Positions 1 to 11,300 are shown, numbered from the stretch's first letter. The stretch is 64,000 bases of DNA from JBAXPV01 sp037132075 (GCA_037132075.1 JBAXPV010000001.1:124001-188000); one strand, 5' to 3'. The notes: generated by a model from the sequence alone, not told the origin. Translations and numbers: made by a program.

Positions 1-2010
1 GCCTTTTTGATGCCTTCTTATAATGTTGAGTGTACTGATTCCACAATTATTGACATCTCCCACGAGAGCATCATGCGCGTTTGGAAGCGTTTGCGCAAAT
101 GGGTCGATGAAGAAAGCCAAAGTGCCCAGCTGTACCTCCGCTTGTCAAAATCAGCAGAATTGTACCAGTATGGTCAATCAGCCCTGTGGATCAATCCCGA
201 ACTTCAGCTTGCCTTGCAGTGGCAGCATTCCAATAAGCCCAACAATACCTGGGCAATGCGTTATGACCCTGCTTTCGACAGGGCGATGGAGTTTCTGAAT
301 TACAGCCAGCAACAGTTTGATCTCGAGATCCGTCGGAAAGAAGAGCTTCAAAAACGCAATTTGCGCCGGGCCCGGAATTTTGCGATGTTCCTGGGTGGTG
401 CCACCATCGTTTCTATCTTATTTCTGGTCGTTTCTTTAAACCTTAGGTTCAAAGCCGAATCCAGCAGGAAAGACGCGCTGGAAAAACAAAAACTGGCTGT
501 CTTTGAAAGCAAACGTGCAGAAGATCAGCGCCAGGAAGCCATCATCCAGAAAAGAATCTCTGAACAACAACAACAAATTGCAGAACAACAAAAGCTAATC
601 ACCGAGGAGCAAAGACAATATGCTGTCAGTCAGCAAAATATCGCCGAAGTGAAGACAGTGGAAGCCGTTCAGCAAAAGCTAAAAGCTGACAAGTCGCGAC
701 AGGAAGCCGTTAAAGCCCGCGATGAAACTGAAATTCAACGTAAAGAAGCGGTCTCGCAAAAACAGATTGCGGAAAAAGAACGTGTCAAAGCAGAAAATTC
801 TGAGAAAAACACCCAGCGATTGCGTCTTTTGTCAATCGCAAAGTCAATGGCTGTGCAGGCATCCCAGCTCAGCCTCACCGTCAAAGATGACTTGCCCGCC
901 TTGCTCGCTATCCAGGCCTATCATTTCAATCAGGACAATGGCGGCCCCAAGGACGACCCTGATCTTTATGAAGCACTTTCGGGTGTTACCAACGATCAGG
1001 AAGTATTGCGCGGACATGATGATGCGGTGCGAGCCATGGCAATAAGCAGCGATGGCCTACAACTGATTACCACTGGCGACGACGGGAAGGTGTTGGCCTG
1101 GGACCTCTCTGACCCCTCAAAAAAGCCACTCTCGGTGAACACCGGATCTTATGGAAAAGAGGGAATCCGTGCTGTTGCCTTAAGCACAAACTGGATCATG
1201 GCAGGCTGTTTTAATGGAAAAATCCTTGTCTGGAACAGGAAACTACCTCAAGCACAACCGAAAGTCATCAATGGCCATAGCGGTCAGATTTCCTGTATTG
1301 TCTACGATCAAAGCAATGACCAGTTTGCCAGCGCAGGTGGCGATGGAAAACTTTGCCTCTGGAAATGGAACAACAGCACTTTTCAGAAAAGCATCCTGGA
1401 TTCGACAAATTCCGACATCCGTGCCCTGGCCTTTGATCCTTCATCAAAGTGCTTTGCCTATGGATGTTCCAATGGCTTGCTCAAGTTCGTGAACCCTGGC
1501 CTACCTTCGAAAAACGTGATCGTTTCCCCGATGGGAGGAAGCGCCATCTTATCCCTGGCTTTTCATCCAGGCGGATCACAGCTCCTGGCAGGCGACGCGA
1601 AAGGTAGCCTTCGCTTTTATAAAATCAATTCAATAGCTGTACTCACCAACGAACTGATCGGCAGACATACCTCCGGAATCCTGTCCATCGCCTGTAGCAA
1701 AGACGGGAAATTTGTCTCGACCGCAGGTTTCGACAAGACAATCCGGACAAATACACTGTCGGGGGAAATCGAGGATGCCTATTCAATCAACAGAAACGAC
1801 CTCTGGGTGTATGGAATTCTGTTCAGCAATGATGGGAAAAGACTGATCTCTTGCAGTGCTGACAAGACAATCAGACTGTATACTGCCGGATGTGAACCCC
1901 TGGCAAGCCTGGCCGAAAAAAGCATCAAAAGAAACCTGAGCAAGGATGAATGGAACCTCTATGTAAGTCCCGACATCCCATATCAAAAGACAATCAACCG
2001 TTTACCTTAG
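1..2010 (+). CDS. STAND-type NTPase C-terminal part with WD40 repeats (5' end outside window)
   Basis: The reading frame is open to base 1, so the true start and any N-terminal NTPase or caspase domain lie outside the window. The first visible part (about bases 40-340) carries ISHESIMRVWKRLRKWVDEE, typical of the winged-helix end of bacterial STAND ATPases. A transmembrane helix follows (about 378-445). Next comes a long Gln/Glu/Lys-rich coiled coil (about 450-820) with repeated EQQQQIAEQQK-like units. From about 1005 to 1900 a WD40 propeller is seen, for example LRGHDDAVRAMAISSDG followed by GDDGKVLAWDLS. Known relatives are signalling or scaffold proteins whose WD40 domain senses or binds a partner. 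It ends 4 bp before the TonB receptor and may head the operon. The function is inferred from architecture only. Confidence 0.8.
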   Translation, partial: AFLMPSYNVECTDSTIIDISHESIMRVWKRLRKWVDEESQSAQLYLRLSKSAELYQYGQSALWINPELQLALQWQHSNKPNNTWAMRYDPAFDRAMEFLNYSQQQFDLEIRRKEELQKRNLRRARNFAMFLGGATIVSILFLVVSLNLRFKAESSRKDALEKQKLAVFESKRAEDQRQEAIIQKRISEQQQQIAEQQKLITEEQRQYAVSQQNIAEVKTVEAVQQKLKADKSRQEAVKARDETEIQRKEAVSQKQIAEKERVKAENSEKNTQRLRLLSIAKSMAVQASQLSLTVKDDLPALLAIQAYHFNQDNGGPKDDPDLYEALSGVTNDQEVLRGHDDAVRAMAISSDGLQLITTGDDGKVLAWDLSDPSKKPLSVNTGSYGKEGIRAVALSTNWIMAGCFNGKILVWNRKLPQAQPKVINGHSGQISCIVYDQSNDQFASAGGDGKLCLWKWNNSTFQKSILDSTNSDIRALAFDPSSKCFAYGCSNGLLKFVNPGLPSKNVIVSPMGGSAILSLAFHPGGSQLLAGDAKGSLRFYKINSIAVLTNELIGRHTSGILSIACSKDGKFVSTAGFDKTIRTNTLSGEIEDAYSINRNDLWVYGILFSNDGKRLISCSADKTIRLYTAGCEPLASLAEKSIKRNLSKDEWNLYVSPDIPYQKTINRLP

Positions 2011-2014
2011 TAAT

Positions 2015-4612
2015 ATGAAAAACAACTTTACGAGGTCTCTCTTATTGACAATATTCATTTTGTGTTTGAACCTGGCTTTTGTAAGTATGACAAAAGCCCA
2101 GACCAAATGCAGCGATGAAAGCCTGGTTGAAGCCCGGAAAAATTACGAAATTGGCAGATTCCGGGAAGTGGTCAGCGCTTTAGGCAGCTGTATCAAAGAC
2201 GGCTTTAACGAGAAACAAAAGGTACAGGGCTATCGCTTGCTGGCTATGTCGTACCTGGCTACCGACAGTCTTGAAAAAGCCACGGAAGCAACCAACTTTC
2301 TGATTCAAATCAACCCTGATTATGAGGGGACGGTTTTTGATCCGCCTCGTTTTACCAGGCTGGTCACTGAGCTAAAACTTGCCGGGGGAGCCCAATTGGT
2401 AACCTCTGTGTCAAAAAAGGCTGAGAATGTTTTTGAAGCGCCGGCAACCATCATCGTTGTGACCCGTGAAGAGATTGAAAAAAGGGGCTACCTCGACCTG
2501 GTTGAGATGCTGAAAGATGTTCCTGGCTTCGACCTCTCGATGTTTTATGGCTCAGAATATGCCAACATTTACCAGCGTGGATTCCGCCAGAACAACACGG
2601 AAAAAACACTCTTGCTGATTGACGGTATCGAAGAGAATGACCTCTGGACGAACTGGGCTTACCTCTCGCGTCAATATCCCTTGTCAAATATTGAAAGGGT
2701 GGAAATCATCTATGGACCAGCCTCTACCATGTACGGGCCCAATGCTTTTGTTGGCGTTATCAATGTCATCACACGGTCGGCCCAGGCGCTGATTGCTCCC
2801 GGCAGAAACATCGGCGTTCATGCCAGTGTAAACTACGGAACCTACAACACCCGCTGCTTCGACATGACAGTGGCCGGGAAAAAGAGAAATATGTCTTTTG
2901 CGCTTACAGGCCGAATTTTTACATCTGACGAGGCTGACCTGACCAGCCAGAAGTACTTTGACTTCAATCCTTCTTTTTATGAGACGGTCGACTACAACAA
3001 GCTTCTCGGGATCACAACAAATGCAAAGCAATACCTTGTGGATCACAATATGCCCATGAGTCACCCTTATTATCAACTGAGTGCCGACTCCTCAAAGCTT
3101 TCACTGACGCCACAAGGGATCCTGACTGCCCAGAACCTTGACAAGTCGGCTTATGAGCAGGTAGTGAATGGCCATAAGATTGGCTTTTCAAACAAAACTG
3201 ACGCATGGCTGCTGAACGGAAAGATCAAACTCGGCAATTTCAGTTTTGGGTTCCAGACGTGGCGCGAAAGCCGGGGATCACTCACCCAATATACCGATAC
3301 TTATACGCCAGGCTCCGACAATGGCTTTAACTGGGTTCCTCAGCTTTCTTATTTCTTCACAAAATATGAGAATCAGCTTAGTGATAAGTTTTTTGTTTCA
3401 AGTCTAACGTATTACAGGATTCACGCCCTTACTGAAGACAGCCGCTTTGTGTCACTCTCTAACTATGCACTTGGGAATTTCAAGCTGAACAACCTGGTTG
3501 CAGAAAAGGCACCCATATGGACGACCCAATATGCCTATGAGATCTCAAAACAACTCCGGACTGAGTTAAAAACGGTATATACGCCATTTTCCAATTTTGA
3601 TTTGGTATCGGGTCTGGAAGCCAGAAATTCCACCTTACAGGGAGGCTATATGATGAGTGTGTACGACACACCACAGGACTCTGCAGTGGTTAATCCTTCA
3701 CCCAAAGGAGGAAACACCTTTAATGTTTGGGATATCGGTGTTTACAGCCAGGGTACATATTCTATTTTAAATAATCTAAAAGCAACCCTTGGCTTACGAT
3801 ACGACTACAACAGGATCCGCAGCAATGGCGGTTTTGGAGGTGTGGTCAGCCCGAGAATCGCCGTCGTGTATTCTCCCGGGAACTTCACCTTTAAAGGCTT
3901 TTATGCCCGGGGAATCATGAATGTTTCGAACTGGACGAAGTTTTCTACCGCAGGAAACCGCATCCCCAACCCTATGCTGAAGACAGAAAACATCCAGAAT
4001 TATGAATTCAGCGGCGCTTTCAAATTCTCAAAATCAGCCTTTATTGAAATGAGCGTTTACCAGGAAGATATCGACAATGTGGTCGGGACCCAGGTCGTAG
4101 CTGGCAATCCTTCGAAAAACCAAAACGCAAACATCGGCCAGTTCCAGATCCGTGGCGCACAGATGAACGCCGTTTACATCTGGCAAGATTATCATTTCAA
4201 CTTCAATTACACCTGGTGCGACCCCAGGCAGACTTACAGTGAAACCGGCTCCGTAGATAATGTGGTTGGGGACATTGCGGTACACCAATTCAATATTGGG
4301 GCCGACAAAGAATTCTTTAAACAACTCAATATTAACCTGAGGATGAATTACTCAGGAAACAGGAGAGTAGGCACTGGAACGACAGTTCCGCTGAATAAAG
4401 ACCATTTTCCTGCTGTCGCCGTTGCTTATGCAACAATAAGTTATGAAAATATCAGGGTCGTTAAAGGAATGAAACTGCAGCTAATCTGTAATAACATTTT
4501 TGATACGGTTTATTTTCATCCGGGAACCAAAGCGGCTGACGGCATCAACAGCCCAACAGCAATACTACAAAGAGGCAGGCACTTCGTTTTAAGGCTGATG
4601 TATGATTTTTAA
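2015..4612 (+). CDS. TonB-dependent outer membrane receptor with TPR-like N-terminal extension
   Basis: The 865-residue protein starts with a signal peptide ending near residue 29 (FVSMTKAQ). Residues about 33-115 look like a helical, TPR-like segment (EARKNYEIGRFREVVSALG, then LLAMSYLATDSLEKA) instead of the usual carboxypeptidase-like domain. The plug follows at about 130-255, with VTREEIEKRGYLDLVEMLKD, DVPGFDLSMF and RVEIIYGPASTMYG. The rest is a beta barrel ending in the outer-membrane signature FVLRLMYDF with a terminal Phe. Such receptors import a bound ligand across the outer membrane using TonB energy. The ligand is unknown and no SusD partner is present. The gene starts 4 bp after the WD40 gene and is followed 7 bp later by the formyltransferase gene, so co-transcription is likely. 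Confidence 0.9.
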   Translation: MKNNFTRSLLLTIFILCLNLAFVSMTKAQTKCSDESLVEARKNYEIGRFREVVSALGSCIKDGFNEKQKVQGYRLLAMSYLATDSLEKATEATNFLIQINPDYEGTVFDPPRFTRLVTELKLAGGAQLVTSVSKKAENVFEAPATIIVVTREEIEKRGYLDLVEMLKDVPGFDLSMFYGSEYANIYQRGFRQNNTEKTLLLIDGIEENDLWTNWAYLSRQYPLSNIERVEIIYGPASTMYGPNAFVGVINVITRSAQALIAPGRNIGVHASVNYGTYNTRCFDMTVAGKKRNMSFALTGRIFTSDEADLTSQKYFDFNPSFYETVDYNKLLGITTNAKQYLVDHNMPMSHPYYQLSADSSKLSLTPQGILTAQNLDKSAYEQVVNGHKIGFSNKTDAWLLNGKIKLGNFSFGFQTWRESRGSLTQYTDTYTPGSDNGFNWVPQLSYFFTKYENQLSDKFFVSSLTYYRIHALTEDSRFVSLSNYALGNFKLNNLVAEKAPIWTTQYAYEISKQLRTELKTVYTPFSNFDLVSGLEARNSTLQGGYMMSVYDTPQDSAVVNPSPKGGNTFNVWDIGVYSQGTYSILNNLKATLGLRYDYNRIRSNGGFGGVVSPRIAVVYSPGNFTFKGFYARGIMNVSNWTKFSTAGNRIPNPMLKTENIQNYEFSGAFKFSKSAFIEMSVYQEDIDNVVGTQVVAGNPSKNQNANIGQFQIRGAQMNAVYIWQDYHFNFNYTWCDPRQTYSETGSVDNVVGDIAVHQFNIGADKEFFKQLNINLRMNYSGNRRVGTGTTVPLNKDHFPAVAVAYATISYENIRVVKGMKLQLICNNIFDTVYFHPGTKAADGINSPTAILQRGRHFVLRLMYDF

Positions 4613-4619
4613 TTGATTT

Positions 4620-5546
4620 ATGACAGACAATTCCACCTACTTAAATAGGCATGAATGCCAGGAAGTCATAGATGAATCCTCATTATGGGGAAAGCTATGC
4701 CTGCCTGAAAGTCCTAAAAACACGACAAAACCAGGGCTGAGGACAGTGATCTTTGGAAGTACAAATGCAGGTATTTTGGTATTAAACTCGATTCAGAAGT
4801 TTGAGGAGAAATTTCCTGAAAAACTCAACCTTATTGCCGTTGCCACTGACGACCCGACAGATGAAAAAGCGAGAATCTCAGCAAAGAAAAGAATCTGGTG
4901 TCATTATTCAGCAGAAGAAAAAAAAGAGATGTTTGACAATTTGCGTATGACAGTAAACCAGATCGGAGTTCCTTGTTATACAGGTGCCGTTAAAACCCCA
5001 TACTTCCACAACATGCTGAAAGAATGGAATCCAGACGTGATTATCATGTGTTGCTTTGGTCAAAAAATAGACCAGTTTACTTATGATTTTCCAGGCTATG
5101 GCATGTTTAACTTCCACCCATCCGATCTTAGGAACAGAATCGGAGCAGGGGCCATGCCATTTAATGATACCATCAAGTCTGAACACAGTCATTCCGTGAT
5201 GAGCCTGCACACAGTCACCGAAGAAATTGATGCCGGCCCAATCGTAGGCACCTCCCCTCCTATTAACATCTGCCTCGCTGATGGGAGTTATCCATCGAGT
5301 ATCTTAACGCTACAGGAGAAAATCCCTTCGGTTTGCGGCTGGATGACAATTGACCTGCTCAAAGCTGTCATCGATCAAAAAGAAAAAGGTCAGCACCACC
5401 CACTTCATTGTTTCATCACTGATAAGAGTTTCCCAACAGCAGTGAAAGAAGAACTGCTGAAACCTGCTTTTGATGACCCGCATGCCGATTATAGTATTCC
5501 ACCTCATTTCCTGATCCAAGACATAGCTACTGATGGAAAAGAATAA
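4620..5546 (+). CDS. formyltransferase-fold protein, not canonical Fmt
   Basis: The 308-residue protein has a formyltransferase Rossmann core. TVIFGSTNAGILVLNSIQK lies near residue 42. The active-site motif NFHPSD is at residues 164-169 (Asn164, His166), and EEIDAGPIV supplies Asp204. This Asn-His-Asp set is the catalytic triad of methionyl-tRNA, GAR and sugar-amine formyltransferases, which use 10-formyltetrahydrofolate. The C-terminal OB-like domain of Fmt that binds tRNA is not recognisable, so initiator-tRNA formylation is unlikely to be its role. The acceptor could be an amino sugar, amino acid or small molecule. The gene sits in the receptor/transporter/kinase run and its end overlaps the next gene by 14 bp. 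Family confidence is high, substrate unknown. Confidence 0.8.
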   Translation: MTDNSTYLNRHECQEVIDESSLWGKLCLPESPKNTTKPGLRTVIFGSTNAGILVLNSIQKFEEKFPEKLNLIAVATDDPTDEKARISAKKRIWCHYSAEEKKEMFDNLRMTVNQIGVPCYTGAVKTPYFHNMLKEWNPDVIIMCCFGQKIDQFTYDFPGYGMFNFHPSDLRNRIGAGAMPFNDTIKSEHSHSVMSLHTVTEEIDAGPIVGTSPPINICLADGSYPSSILTLQEKIPSVCGWMTIDLLKAVIDQKEKGQHHPLHCFITDKSFPTAVKEELLKPAFDDPHADYSIPPHFLIQDIATDGKE

Positions 5547-8328
5547 ATGGTATCACCGGCTGTTGAATATCAAACAGGACGAACTAAAACCGGTTCTCCT
5601 GCTGATGATATTTTCATTTTTTGTTGGCTTGTCATTGTCGTTTTATTTCACAGCCTCAAACGCGATCTTCTTAAAGCACTTCCCTTCCAAAATGATCTCC
5701 TTGTCCTATATGGCTTCAGGGATCGTGGTTTACCTGGCTTGGCTGATCCTGTCTAAAATCGATCGGAAGCTTACAGTACCGCAGCAATTGGCGCTAAAAT
5801 TCATTTTCGTTTTCATTACCGTTTTGATCATCAGCTTCTGGGTGTGGATCTACGATACACCCCTCTCAGCCTTTGTGATGTTCACCTGGGTCAGGGTATT
5901 GGTATATATCACGCTGATCACCTTTTGGGGCATGGCCGGGAAACTCTTCAATATCCGCCAGGGGAAACGGGTTTTTGGCTTAATAGGAATTGGGGAAGTA
6001 ATCTCCATTTTAATCGGCTATTTTTCGATCCCTTTCATACTGAAAGTGCTAAAGGCCAAAGACTTACTGTTCCTGTCTTCCGGAGGCCTGCTCATTTGTC
6101 TTTTCTTTGCAATCCTGATTTTAACGAGCTTTAAGACACAACTATCAGATCAAAACCTGAGTGGTGGAAAAGCCAGTGTCAAGTCAAGAGTCAAAGATCA
6201 GAATTACTTCAACCTTTTAAAAAAGCCGTATTTCAGGCTCATCTCCGTGATGGCATTCCTTCCGATCTTCGGATACCTTTTTGTTGACTTTCTTTTCCTG
6301 GATCAAACCAAACATGAATTTGCCAATAATCCTGAAATGATTTCTAAGTTTTTAGGCTTATTTCTGGGATTTACAGCTTTTATAGAACTTATCTTCAAAT
6401 TTGTCTCCGGGCGTTTCTTAAATAGATATGGACTGAAGCCCAGCCTGATAGCACTACCGGCAATCCTTCTTTTCAGCATAACGCTTGCTGCCTTTTTCGG
6501 AACCTTGTATGGGACCCTTGGCTTATTTTTTGCCTTGGTCGCCTTTGCCCGTTTGTTTGAACGGGCCATTCGCGGCTCAATCTATGAACCTGCCTTTCAG
6601 TTGCTTTACCAGCCCGTACAGGAAGACCAAAGGCTTATCTTTCAAAACCAGATTGAAGGAATACCCAAAGCACTAGGGACCATCATCACCGGGGGTGTTA
6701 TATTTCTGTTAGCCAGCATCAAAGGTCTTAACCTTGTATATTTCAACTACTTTTTCATCCTGGTTCTTGGTGCCTGGATCTGGGTTGCCGTTAATATGTA
6801 TACAGAATACAGGTCTATGATCCGTGCAAAACTGGCTGGGATCCGCAATGATTCACATCCCCAGGAAGAACCCGGCGAAGAAGAAATAACAGTGACAACC
6901 GGAGACACTGTAAGTGCCCAGAATAATCACTTTGAAGAACTTAGTACCATGGCAGTATCGCCTGATGCCAGCTTAAGGCTTCAGGCCGCACAAAGACTCG
7001 CCTTTACCGGAAGATACAGTGCCTTTAAACTGCTACAGATTTTATTGAATGATACGGAACCCATCATAAAAAAAGCGGCTTTGATCTCATCTGGCAGGAT
7101 TAAACGTTTTGAATTGTGGTCCTCAGTGATAGAGCATATCAATTCACCGGAATATGGAAATACCGCTGCTATCGCCACAAGCTATATCGGGGAAACCATT
7201 TTACCGGCCGTTGACCGCTATTTTACCGGCCTCGATGGAGACAAAGAAGTGATACTTCGGGTCATAAGAATTTACAGAGAAATCGGGGGCGAGTTGGCCA
7301 TAAGCCTGCTGAGGAGAAAAATTAATCATCCCGACAAAGACATCCGCTACCAGATACTGCTTGCCCTGAGTGAACTTGAATACACCGCTGCTGCTGCCGA
7401 AATCCCCGGAATCAAACAAACTATTGATGAGATGGCAGAGACGATGGTTTGGTGCATCGCATCCTGGTTTGAAGTAGACAAAACCGAAGGGATCAATCAA
7501 TTGCAACTGGCTTTGCAACAAGAAATCAATGAAAAGAAAGAAAGTATCTTTCTGTTGCTTTCCTTGATATATGACAGCAACACCATTCGTCACATCCGCG
7601 AAAACATTGAAGGAAACGACATCAAAGCAAGGATGTATGCACTGGAAGTCTGCGACATGACCGTGTCACAGGACATTAAAGACCTGGTTCTTCCCCTTTT
7701 CGACGAAATCGGACAAAAAGAGAAACTTGAGAAATTCAATCATCGCTATCCTCAACAGGAATTCGGCTTAAAAGGCCGCCTTATTGATATTATTAATAAG
7801 GATTATGGGAAAATCAACAAATGGACCAAGGCTTGTGCGATTGAAATGATGTCTGTTCTTGAGGATACCAACGATCCGGAAATCAATCAGGTGTTGGCTG
7901 CAAACCTGGTAAATCCTGATCTTCTTATCCGGGAAACGGCAGCCTGCGAGATTTACCGCAGGTCTCCCGCCCGCTTCAGTGAACTCCTGCAGAACCTCGA
8001 AGCCGGAAGCAGATACCCCCTTAAAGATGTTAGAAGTATTAACCAGAAACTGGAAAAACCAAGGACCCTGATCATTGAGAAGGTACGCTTATTGAAAAAA
8101 AGCCCATTGTTACAGATGATCAATGAACAGACAATTTCAAGTATCGCGCTGCTTTGGGAAACACTTCCCACGCATCCTGGCACAAGTTTTTGCCTCCGAC
8201 AAGACAGTAAGGACTTACTTTGGATCGATCAGGAAATTCTAAAGGAATTCCTCCTGGGACAGAAAATTAGTTTAAGCATGGATGACATCCACAATATGCT
8301 GGTAATGAATGAAGACAACAAAACATAA
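5533..8328 (+). CDS. ATP/ADP-translocase-like membrane protein fused to HEAT repeats and a degenerate cyclic-nucleotide-binding-like end
   Basis: This 931-residue protein has three parts. Residues about 15-430 hold some eleven or twelve hydrophobic helices with a nucleotide-transporter (Npt/NTT, MFS-related) flavour; GLSLSFYFTASNAIFLKHF is in the first helix pair. After an acidic linker (about 450-465), residues about 475-800 form HEAT-like helical repeats, for example SPDASLRLQAAQRLAFTGRY. The last 85 residues begin IIEKVRLLKKSPLLQMINEQ, which matches the entry helix of a cyclic-nucleotide-binding domain. The cGMP-binding phosphate cassette is absent, so this end is probably degenerate. Substrate transport of nucleotides is only inferred. 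The start overlaps the formyltransferase gene by 14 bp and the end overlaps the kinase gene by 20 bp, indicating translational coupling. Confidence 0.75.
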   Translation: MEKNKWYHRLLNIKQDELKPVLLLMIFSFFVGLSLSFYFTASNAIFLKHFPSKMISLSYMASGIVVYLAWLILSKIDRKLTVPQQLALKFIFVFITVLIISFWVWIYDTPLSAFVMFTWVRVLVYITLITFWGMAGKLFNIRQGKRVFGLIGIGEVISILIGYFSIPFILKVLKAKDLLFLSSGGLLICLFFAILILTSFKTQLSDQNLSGGKASVKSRVKDQNYFNLLKKPYFRLISVMAFLPIFGYLFVDFLFLDQTKHEFANNPEMISKFLGLFLGFTAFIELIFKFVSGRFLNRYGLKPSLIALPAILLFSITLAAFFGTLYGTLGLFFALVAFARLFERAIRGSIYEPAFQLLYQPVQEDQRLIFQNQIEGIPKALGTIITGGVIFLLASIKGLNLVYFNYFFILVLGAWIWVAVNMYTEYRSMIRAKLAGIRNDSHPQEEPGEEEITVTTGDTVSAQNNHFEELSTMAVSPDASLRLQAAQRLAFTGRYSAFKLLQILLNDTEPIIKKAALISSGRIKRFELWSSVIEHINSPEYGNTAAIATSYIGETILPAVDRYFTGLDGDKEVILRVIRIYREIGGELAISLLRRKINHPDKDIRYQILLALSELEYTAAAAEIPGIKQTIDEMAETMVWCIASWFEVDKTEGINQLQLALQQEINEKKESIFLLLSLIYDSNTIRHIRENIEGNDIKARMYALEVCDMTVSQDIKDLVLPLFDEIGQKEKLEKFNHRYPQQEFGLKGRLIDIINKDYGKINKWTKACAIEMMSVLEDTNDPEINQVLAANLVNPDLLIRETAACEIYRRSPARFSELLQNLEAGSRYPLKDVRSINQKLEKPRTLIIEKVRLLKKSPLLQMINEQTISSIALLWETLPTHPGTSFCLRQDSKDLLWIDQEILKEFLLGQKISLSMDDIHNMLVMNEDNKT

Positions 8329-11300
8329 ACTACGAAATATGAACTGGTATTCTATCATAAGCCGTCATTTTCTGACCTGGATATTTCCGCTGATGCTGCT
8401 AAGTCTCCAGGTGACAACGTGCCCGGGCCAGGAGAGTGGTTATCCATTTATAAAGAATTTCAGCGCCCAGGACTACAAAGCACATCCTCAGAATTTTGCC
8501 ATAAGCGGCGGCGATGACGGCTTGATGTATTTCGCCAACTTTGCAGGAGTATTGCAATATGATGGCCATTATTGGCGTCTGATTTCAACTGGAAAAACAA
8601 GCAGGTTTACTTCCCTTGCCACTGACAGTCATGGCGTGATTCAATGCGGCGCTTATGGCGAATTCGGACATTTAAACATCGACCCAAAAGGAAACATGGG
8701 CTTCGAAAATTTTGTTCTGAAAGAAAAATCATCACAAGCTATTGACAAAGAATCTATCGCCACCTACTGCACGCCAGATGGGACTTATTTCATTACCTCC
8801 AATGCCCTGATCAACGAGACAAGCCAGAAAGTCTGGTTTCCCGGTGATCAGATTCTTACTGCTTTTTACGTGGACGGAAAGCTTTATTTCCAGTTAAAAA
8901 ACAGAGGATTGGTGACATTTAAAAACAATAGCTTCTCTGCGATCAATGGCGGGCAGGTTTTCTCAGGAGCCTTTGTCGTAAGCTCAATCTTAAAACTGGA
9001 TCAGAACCGTATCCTGATTGCCACCAGTACCCAGGGCCTTTACGTTTTGGATGAAAATAATGCCAAGCCTTTTGCAAGCGAAGCCGATGAGACTTTCCGC
9101 TCTGGGATTATCACCTGCGGAATTGCCCTCAAGGACTATGGATTTGCTTTTGGCACCGCCCGCAATGGGATCATCGTGCTCAACAAAGAGGGGCGTATCC
9201 TGCAGATTGTCAACAAAAAAGCTGGCATGAACGACGACAATGTTCATCAACTTTATTATGACAAAAATGGCGTACTCTGGGCTGCCCTAAACAATGGAAT
9301 TGCCATGATGGAGATCCCTGCAGCCCTAAATTATTTCGATGAGAAAGCCGGTCTCGATGGTGGGGTAAATGCAATATGCCGTTTCCAGGGGAGTTTATAT
9401 GTCGCAACCTACCAGGGCCTTTTTGTCCTCGATAATGCAAAACGATCATTCCAGGGAATCCCGGGAATCAAAACGGCTTGCTGGTCTTTGCTACAATCGG
9501 GAAACGATTTGTTCGCCGGAAGTTCAGAAGGACTTTACCTCGTAAAAGGCAACAGTGCCTCTAAGATCTATGAGGATTTCTGCCTGAGTCTTGCATCTGA
9601 TCCGACAAAAACTGGGCTTATTTACATCGGAACTCCAAACGGTCTGTTCCAGCTGTCGTCACTCAAGGGAAAACCAACACCCATCGCCGGAATCAATGAA
9701 GAAGTTAACGGTCTTGTTTGTGATGGACAAGGAAAGATCTGGGGCACACAGTCATCCGATAAAGTATTTCAATATGACCCCGACCTGATGAAAGTCATCA
9801 TTTTTGACTCTACCTCAGGGCTGCCCGAAACGACAGGTGCCACCCTCGAGCTCCTGAACAAAAACTGCCTGCTCATGTTAAAGTCAGGCCAATACGAATA
9901 CCAGGTATCGGAGCACCGATTTAAACACATCCGTTTGACTGATAGTACCACCAACCTGGGCGACTGGTTTTCCATTTTGCAGGAGGACAAACATGGTCAA
10001 TTGTGGGTATGTTCTGGGGACCAGAAAAACATCAGGAGACTGGTGAAAAAATCTACTATGTATAGCACGGAACAATCAGAGTTCCTGCCCGTATCAGAAA
10101 TGGTGACCTGGTTCATCTACCCCGATCCTACTGGCCTTACCTGGTTCGGCGGCCCCGATGGATTGATTTGCTATAATCCTGATATACAAACAAATACATC
10201 AAGGAGCTACCCGGTAAAATTACGCATGATCAGCCTGCTGAATGATTCTGTTTTGTTCTTTGGAAATACAATCCCTGCCGGTACAAAAGAGGCGCTGGAT
10301 TATCCTGCAATTCAATACCAGTTCAATACCATTCGCTTCGACTTCGCCAGCCCATTCTTCACAGCAAGAGGAATGACACTTTACCAATACAAGCTCGAAG
10401 GATTCGATGACACCTGGTCCGATTGGACAACAGCCATCACCAAGGAATACACCAACCTTTCTCATGGAGCCTATAATTTCCGGGTCAGGGCTAAAAATGT
10501 TTACGGCAAAGTTAGTGAGGAACAGGCCTGGGCATTTCATGTTTTACCACCTCTTTACCTGCAGTGGTGGGCTTATGTATTGTATTTCCTGTTTACCGCA
10601 AGCCTGTTTTACCTGATTGTCAGGATTAGAAGCAGCCAGCTCAGAAAAGAAAAGAAAATACTTGAGCAAAAAATTGAAGAGCGGACAGCGGAAGTAACAC
10701 GCCAGAAAGAAGAAATCGAACAACAAAGTGAAGAGCTATCTCACAAAAACTCAGAACTTGAAAAGATTAACAAACTGGTGAAGTCTATAAACTCGGAAAT
10801 CAACTTCAACAGCTTGTTACAGTCTCTGCTGGAGAAAATGCGCATGATTCACGCTGTTGAAAGGGCTTCAGCGCTTGTTTTCGATGAATCTGAGCAGATA
10901 TTCAAATACAAAGCCGCTTTCGGCTGGGATTTCTCGCAACTGGAACCAATTAAGTTAACTGCCTCAGATTCCGAACAAAGATTCCTGGCTGGTGCGGAAG
11001 AAGTTTATGAGGATATTTTCCTGAAAACCAACTTTAAAGATTTAAGCATTGAGCCTTTTAACCAGAAAGACCTGCCAAAATCAATATTGGTGGTGGTGAT
11101 TAAAATTAAAGATAGAATCGAAGCTTACCTCATCCTGGAAAATATGGTCAGGGATGATGCCTTCGACAACAAAGACCTCAGCTTCATCCAGCATAGCAAA
11201 GAACACATCATTTCTGCCTTCATTAAAACCAAGATCCTCGAAGACCTTCAAAACACCCTGGATACCTTGAAAGAAGCCCAGGATCAGCTGGTGCAATCAG

